From Hygrophila difformis (Eukaryota; Streptophyta; Magnoliopsida; Lamiales; Acanthaceae), in NCBI GenBank assembly GCA_030278955.1, contig JAOANR010000009.1:35441504-35505503 (forward strand): a DNA stretch of 64,000 bases, written 5' to 3'. Positions within the stretch are counted from its first letter, which is position 1, and every line of letters begins with the position of its first letter. The notes beneath the pieces are model-generated. The model made no database searches. It saw nothing but the letters and a program-made list of their open reading frames with translations, and was not told where the DNA came from. Made by a program: the position numbers and the translations under genes. Shown here in pieces: positions 59,207 through 64,000 of the stretch.

Positions 59207-60163
59207 TTGGCTTCATCTGATGTAGCCATTGGCTGTTTATTGGCACAAGATTGGGATGATGGAAAAGAAAGGGTCATATATTATCTGAGCAAGACATTAG
59301 CAGGGCCTGAGTTGAATTATCATTTTGTGGAAAAATTATGTTTCTCCTTGGTGTATGCTTGCACAAAACTCGAACACTATATCCTGCCTAGGGACACTGA
59401 TGTAGTGACCATGCACAACATTATTAAGTTTTTACTTAAGAGACCTCGGATGAAAGGTCGATTGTTGGATTGGGCGGTGAAATTAACCCCATTTTCCTTA
59501 AATCACGTGCTTATCACGGCCATAAAGGGACAGGTGGTAGCAGAATTCTTGGCCGACCATTCAGTCGACCTCAATGAGGAATGGGATCTGGAGATTGAAA
59601 GTGTAGGCACAGCACCATGGGTCTTATACTTCGATGGCTCTGCAACTAGCACTCGAGCAGGGGCCGGGGTTAGCATTTATGGTCCAAGTCGACAAAAGAA
59701 AATCTATATAGAACTGGGACCAATGACTAATAATTCAGCAGAATATGAGGCCCTCATTTTAGGGTTGGAAACTTTGATTATGAGGAAGGCCCAAGCCGTG
59801 ATTATCAAGGGAGATTCGCAATTAGTGATCAATCAAGTGCTCGGGGCCTATTGCTGTAAGAATTCCACCCTAATGGGATATCGAAACCGGGTTCATGACT
59901 TATTAGCTAAAATTGCCGACGTTACGTTCGAACAATTCTCACATGACGAAAATGAAGAAGCCAATCGCTTGGCCCAGCTCGCCTCAAAGTATCGCCCTAA
60001 GGGGAAGATCAATGAACTAACGACCCCCTTGCCTAGTGGTGAGAAATCCCACGAAGGGAATGAGACACCTCGCATAGAGGGAAGCCTAAGGGAAGTAGAT
60101 AATCTCATGCCTGATGAGTTAGGTAGTATGGCACCCAGGGGGCAACCCTCCTTCCGCCATTAA
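59195..60163 (+). pseudogene. Tat-like dual RNase H (still open over 318 codons)
   Basis: The frame carries the RT-linked RNase H (SSDVAIGCLLAQDW, VIYYLSKTLAGPELNY, LVYACTKLEHYI) and then a second, archaeal-type RNase H: LYFDGSATSTRAGAG, NNSAEYEALILGL, IKGDSQLVINQV and HDENEEANRLAQLA, all with catalytic acidic residues and the late His/Asp. A second RNase H is the hallmark of the Tat lineage of Ty3/gypsy. The frame starts from a TTG at 59207, so it is an internal pol segment. It ends about 90 bp before the second family C LTR, and no integrase follows. Confidence 0.88.
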
Positions 60164-60588
60164 GCAATGACACTATGGCACTACCGCCATCTGACTGGAG
60201 ATCAGAGATCATTGCTTATTTTAATAATCCTTAGACTGATGATAAGAAACTTAAGGTGATAATGGCCAAAATTGTCCCTTATTTCCAATCCATTTCCGTG
60301 TCTGAGACGGACATTTTGATCGTATTCCCATCTTATTTTAATAGAAAGCAGTTGAATTCGACAGATTGATGCGAGTTTGTAAAAACATTAAGCTGGTAAT
60401 GAAAGACACAAAAACATGCAAATTTTGATTGCATTTGTGTTAGAAAAATCCAAAAACATGAAAAAAAGGAAAAAGAAAAGAAAAAAGAATGAAAGATGGT
60501 CAAAAGAATAAGAAGCCCACAAAAATTAAAAAGATGGGAAAAAGAATGAAAATCCCACAAATTGAAATTTTGGTTAAGTGTTGAAGAC

Positions 60589-61020
60589 CAATTCGGTCTA
60601 TAAGCAATTCGACCTAAACCGAATTGCTCGTTAGACCGAATTGCTGAAGAAAAGAAGAAAAAGAGAAGTGTTGAAGAAGAGAAGAGCAACCAATTCGGGT
60701 CTGTGGCAATTCGTCTAAACGAATTGACCCCTAGACCGAATTGCACCAAGAAAGAAGACTTTGAGCAAAACAGAAAAAGAAGGAGTTCGATCTATGCAAT
60801 TCGGTCTAAGGCCGAATTGATTGCATAGATCGATTGCCTTAAAGCAAAGAAGCCAAGCAGGAGCAATCTTCAATTCGCAAGGCCAATTCGGGTCTACCCA
60901 TAGACCGAATTGATGGATGAATACCACATTCCAGCTCAAGATCAAGAAGGAAGACCTCATGCAATTCGAATTGCATCAATTCGATCTAAACCGAATTACA
61001 TGAGGAGACCGAATCACATT
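60589..61020. repeat. Array of CAATTCGG-type hairpins in the second family C LTR
   Basis: CAATTCGGTCTA (60589-60600) pairs with TAGACCGAATTG (60632-60643), and inside that loop CAATTCG pairs with CGAATTG. Similar nested pairs recur near 60690-60745, 60800-60825 and 60885-60912, and a decayed one near 60961-61010. The stem sequence differs entirely from the array at 52525. Confidence 0.85.
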
Positions 61021-61080
61021 CAAAATTGCAGCTGTGAAGCACGTGAGAAATGCATGATGGGCCTAGGGTTTCGAGAAGAA

Positions 61081-61090
61081 GTATAAAAGC
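61081..61090 (+). promoter_or_regulatory. TATA box of the second family C LTR
   Basis: GTATAAAAGC about 60 bp after the hairpin array and 110 bp before a T-rich leader. It implies an LTR promoter directed rightward. Confidence 0.6.
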
Positions 61091-61275
61091 TGACCTTCCT
61101 CAACAAAATCCTAATCCTTACACACTTGGACAGTTTGCTGGGAGACAAAAAGGAGAAGCAGAAGGTTCTTCACACCCTTAAGGGTTAGGTAGGTAGTGTA
61201 GGTTTAGTTAGTTTATTTTCATGTTTGTAATGTAGTTTTATTGCTTTTGAGCTTAGTTTATTTTTCATAGAAGCT

Positions 61276-61775
61276 NNNNNNNNNNNNNNNNNNNNNNNNN
61301 NNNNNNNNNNNNNNNNNNNNNNNNNNNNNNNNNNNNNNNNNNNNNNNNNNNNNNNNNNNNNNNNNNNNNNNNNNNNNNNNNNNNNNNNNNNNNNNNNNNN
61401 NNNNNNNNNNNNNNNNNNNNNNNNNNNNNNNNNNNNNNNNNNNNNNNNNNNNNNNNNNNNNNNNNNNNNNNNNNNNNNNNNNNNNNNNNNNNNNNNNNNN
61501 NNNNNNNNNNNNNNNNNNNNNNNNNNNNNNNNNNNNNNNNNNNNNNNNNNNNNNNNNNNNNNNNNNNNNNNNNNNNNNNNNNNNNNNNNNNNNNNNNNNN
61601 NNNNNNNNNNNNNNNNNNNNNNNNNNNNNNNNNNNNNNNNNNNNNNNNNNNNNNNNNNNNNNNNNNNNNNNNNNNNNNNNNNNNNNNNNNNNNNNNNNNN
61701 NNNNNNNNNNNNNNNNNNNNNNNNNNNNNNNNNNNNNNNNNNNNNNNNNNNNNNNNNNNNNNNNNNNNNNNNNNN
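61276..61775. other. Assembly gap, 500 N
   Basis: Exactly 500 N between a plus-strand LTR and a minus-strand element. The true distance is unknown. Confidence 0.99.
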
Positions 61776-62574
61776 GTGTCGCTGCCATCCCATATAGTTG
61801 TGGCATCTGCCCCCCTGGCGCTGGCTGCATACAAATAGGGTTCGGTACGGGAGTTGGTACTGGTATGGCGGCTGTGGGAGGCGTAGAAGGTGTCCAAGCC
61901 ACTCCATATGGCTGTGGTGCCTGCCCCCCTTGCGTTGGCGAAATCCAACTAGGTTTTGGGGGCACCGCAATCGCTTGGCGTGATGTCATGCCGAATGCAT
62001 CGGTGACCGCCGTACAACCTGGTATAGCGCTGGCCGCCACCAAACAGCTTGATGAAGCATACATCGGTACGGGAGGTGCCGCATAGCAGAAGTTCGGTAT
62101 ACTAAGTGCTGCAGGAGTGAAAACATGAGTGGATGGGAATGGGGGCAGACTCGCCAATCCTCCAAACTCTGAGAGTGGCGGCTGGCCAAAAGCAGTCCCC
62201 CAAGTCCTCTGCGGGTCGCCATACGGCCCTGGGATGGTTGGTGGCACATTTGTGCCATTCACTGAAATGGAACCCTCTTGCGAAGTACGTAGGGATCCAC
62301 AAATCTTGTCAGTCTGATCGGCCATAGCAAGCCGCAACACGTCCATGAGATGCCTTGTAAGTAGAGGCATGAATTCGGCCATCGATTCAGTCATCGATAG
62401 CCGCATCTGTTCCGAAAGGGATGGGACTTGCATTATCCCTTGTGATGGTTGAGAGGTAGTAGCCGCATTATCGGCGTTCTCAGATGGTGTTCTTACTGGA
62501 GTTTCTTCATGGAGCGACATTTCTTCAAATTTTTGTGTTAAGTCCCTTACTACTCGTCCAGATCTAAGTAGCAT
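61776..62574 (-). CDS. Gag-like N-terminal ORF of a minus-strand Tat-like element, partial
   Basis: Open from ATG 62574 (MLLRSGRVVRDLTQKFEEM) into the gap, 266 codons visible. The frame can be extended upstream through the primer site to a TTG in the LTR, but that part is not expected to be translated. The N-terminal 100 residues are charged with a helical look (MRLSMTESMAEFMPLLTRHL); the rest is rich in Pro, Ala, Gly and Ser with Cys-poor repeats such as PSWISPTQGGQAPQPYG. No conserved Gag core is reached before the gap. The position after a tRNA-Arg-type primer site makes it the first ORF of the element. There are no stops, so the element may be fairly young. Confidence 0.6.
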
Positions 62575-62600
62575 ACACTCTAAGCGGATATGGTTTCCAC

Positions 62601-62622
62601 TCGAGTCCCACTGGGCGTGCCA
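62601..62622 (-). other. Primer-binding site, tRNA-Arg type
   Basis: On the minus strand TGGCACGCCCAGTGGGACTC, continuing GA, lies three bases after the LTR end. It agrees with the complement of the tRNA-Arg at 35411-35483 (plus CCA) at 20 of 22 positions; the differences are the discriminator base and one T-stem base, as expected for another tRNA-Arg copy. Confidence 0.85.
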
Positions 62623-62625
62623 ATT

Positions 62626-63190
62626 TGTTAACCAAGAATTTTGATTGAACAATGTTTGAAGAGGATTACAAGGATTACTAAGGGAATTACAAGAATTTAA
62701 GCAAAGCTGTAAAGGAATGGAAAATTTGCAGGAATGTAAAAACAGGAATTGAACTTGCAGAATGAAAAGTGCAGGAATGAAAAAAAAAATATGAAAAGTG
62801 CGTCCTCTTAGGGTGTGTGTGAATGTCCTTGGGATGCAACCACCGTCTATTTATAAGGAGGACCGCGACATTCATCCTCTTGATGTGGGCTGCAGCGTTA
62901 CAAGCAATCACTTCCCTGATGTTGCGCCGCCTTAAATGTGTCAGATGCTCTCTTGGAGAAACTTCTTCTTTTGCTGACTCTCTCCCTTTGATGGCGCCCC
63001 ATATTGAAGTCCCTTGATCCTCTCTGCTTTCAATGTGTCTTCTGAGTACCATAATCCCTCTCCAATCTACTCTTATGGCGGCGGCTTCTCACTACTTGGT
63101 CCTTATCCGGATAATTCTTGAATTGGACCGGGCCTCCCGAAAAATGGGTTGGACTAATTTAATTGGGCCTAATATTTTATGGGGTTAACA
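62626..63190 (-). repeat. 5' LTR of the minus-strand Tat-like element (565 bp)
   Basis: On the minus strand it begins TGTTAACCCCATAAAATATT and ends TTCTTGGTTAACA, with matching TGTTAAC/GTTAACA termini. A minus-strand TATA box (CTTATAAATAG) is at 62847-62857. The right flank is AGTAC. No partner LTR is in the window. Confidence 0.85.
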
Positions 63191-63309
63191 AGTACCGATT
63201 CATTTGTCGCATCTGTGGATTCAGCCTATTGATTGTCAAAATGTCAACTGATCAATGTTCCTGACTTTGTAGGAAAAGTGCAGTACCAAACCACAAATTA
63301 CAAAAGGAC

Positions 63310-63917
63310 TTTTTTTTTTTTGGTTTGTAGACAAAGATTTTATTTCATCAAAAAGGAGTATTACAACGTTGCTACACCCCAAAATACAAAATGACATTGT
63401 CATCTATCCTGCAGCTCCTCCTCTGCTAATGTCTGTTTGCAACATTAAAACCATTTCTCTACTTTCTCCTCTCCCTGTCCTCCTTTTCTCGCCCAGAAGT
63501 CCGCCAAGTCGTTACGTTCTCGCAGAATATGGTGAACCCTTACCTCCCTCCAAATCGCAAGATCGCTAGTGTTGATACCATTAATCTCCAGAATCTACAT
63601 GGGATTTTACTCGGCTCCTTCAACCAACGCACCACATTAATTGAGTCACATTCAAAAATAATTTTTGGAAGCGGAAAACTTTGATCCCTCACAATTGCCG
63701 CACACACTCTACTTATGGCGATGACCTCAGCTGCACTCGAGTCAGTACACCCGATGCTATCTGACAGAATAAATATCACTTCACCATCATCATTTCGAAT
63801 AACACCTCCTAGTCCTGCCGGCCCGGGATTATCACTTGCTGACCCATCCGTGTTAATCTTCCACCATCCCTTTTCAGGCCATTCCCATACCAATCTTCTT
63901 TTCGGTTCCTTTCTAAG
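63310..63917 (-). mobile_element. LINE (L1-type) 3' end with RNase H domain, frameshifted
   Basis: On the minus strand the frame from about 63917 to 63540 encodes an RNase H domain: WWKINTDGSASDNPGPAGLG, then GGVIRNDDGEVIF, SSAAEVIAISRVCAAI and IIFECDSINVVRWL. D, E and D catalytic positions are visible. After CRFWR the frame is lost, and the expected ending (HHILRERNDLADF) lies in another frame near 63500. A 3' UTR follows with a TTTGATGAAATAAAATCTTT signal and an A tail (T run at 63310-63321 on the plus strand), typical of plant L1 LINEs. The 5' part is cut by another element at the window edge. Confidence 0.75.
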
Positions 63918-64000
63918 CAGGCCCGGCTTTACAGCAGGAGCACCCGGTGCTCCTGCTCCGGGCCCCCAAAAATTTGGGGGCCCCACAACATAATTATTTT
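63918..64000. mobile_element. Edge of a hairpin-rich DNA transposon
   Basis: From about CAGGCCCGGC the sequence no longer fits the LINE. Two strong hairpins follow: AGCAGGAGCACC/GGTGCTCCTGCT (63933-63957, one-base centre) and GGCCCCCAAA/TTTGGGGGCC (63961-63982). The start resembles that of the 420-bp hAT-like element at 35988. It continues beyond the window. Confidence 0.5.

Larger units (their letters stand above)
60257..61275 (+). mobile_element. Second family C LTR, cut by the assembly gap
   Basis: Starts TGATAATGGCCAAAATTG after Tat-like pol sequence; the left flank is TAAGG. The first 250 bp match 51347 onward (for example CCGTGTCTGA...GACATTTTGATCG and AGAAAGCAGTT). It then has its own hairpin array and a TATA box (GTATAAAAGC, 61081-61090). 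The right end and target duplication are lost in the gap, so solo or full-length status is unknown. Confidence 0.78.

Noticed and set aside
51347..60257. One full-length element with the two family C LTRs as its 5' and 3' LTRs
   Set aside because: GCGAC flanks 51347-54576 and the Tat-like gag reading continues across it, so the first LTR is a separate insertion and the coding region between belongs to the outer element.

Overview
The window is plant nuclear DNA from intergenic, repeat-dense chromatin, probably a eudicot. The evidence is plant-type Ty1/copia and Ty3/gypsy retrotransposons (a chromovirus, an Athila-like element and Tat-like elements), plant hAT and Stowaway-type DNA transposons, an L1-type LINE tail and a nuclear tRNA-Arg gene. 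I see no host protein-coding gene; the tRNA is the only convincing host gene. Two runs of exactly 500 N (29895-30394 and 61276-61775) are scaffold gaps.

Left part (1-29894) is a deep nest. A dead copia element (1-3910, entering from the left edge) is interrupted in its 3' LTR by a minus-strand gypsy LTR that I call family A (pieces 3911-3945, 23307-23336, 24580-27107). Family A is interrupted by a 19.4-kb chromovirus, family B (3946-23306, TSD CGGGA, two 2.6-kb LTRs), and by a hAT element (23337-24579, TSD CCTACGAA) that carries a Stowaway-like MITE. The chromovirus is split inside its integrase by a truncated Athila-like element (11211-19506) whose 1,927-codon gag-pol is intact but which has no 3' LTR. 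A 243-bp family A internal remnant and another minus-strand B-type LTR (27351-29894) lead to the first gap.

Middle part (30395-47780). Beyond the gap an almost identical inverted copy of the copia element (30458-34783) carries the same frameshifts and the same nested insertion junctions as the left copy. It is either a segmental inverted duplication or a haplotype/assembly artefact. A tRNA-Arg(TCT) gene follows (35411-35483, minus). Then come several non-autonomous DNA transposons with 8-bp TSDs, a self-nested cluster of one MITE family (36829-43107) split by a solo family A LTR (39295-41983, TSD ATATA), an old LTR remnant and a second hAT element (46959-47673, TSD GTTGGCGG).

Right part (48415-64000). 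A decayed Tat-like Ty3/gypsy element on the plus strand has a TATA box and primer-binding site preceded by about 2 kb of 172-bp tandem repeats, probably part of its LTR. Its gag is split by a 3.2-kb solo LTR (51347-54576, TSD GCGAC; family C), its protease and RT are frameshifted, its dual RNase H is still open, and it is cut by a second family C LTR at 60257. Both family C LTRs carry arrays of short hairpins, with unrelated stem sequences. After the second gap come the 5' end of a minus-strand Tat-like element (LTR 62626-63190, tRNA-Arg-type primer site, partial gag-like ORF), a LINE tail with RNase H, and the edge of a hairpin-rich DNA transposon.

Nothing here works as a pathway. The content is a layered record of insertions, and only the Athila-like polyprotein and the small ORF ahead of the chromovirus gag look undamaged. 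The most unusual signals are the hairpin arrays in LTRs, the 172-bp array, the GC-rich palindrome kept in several LTRs, and the inverted copia duplication abutting a gap.
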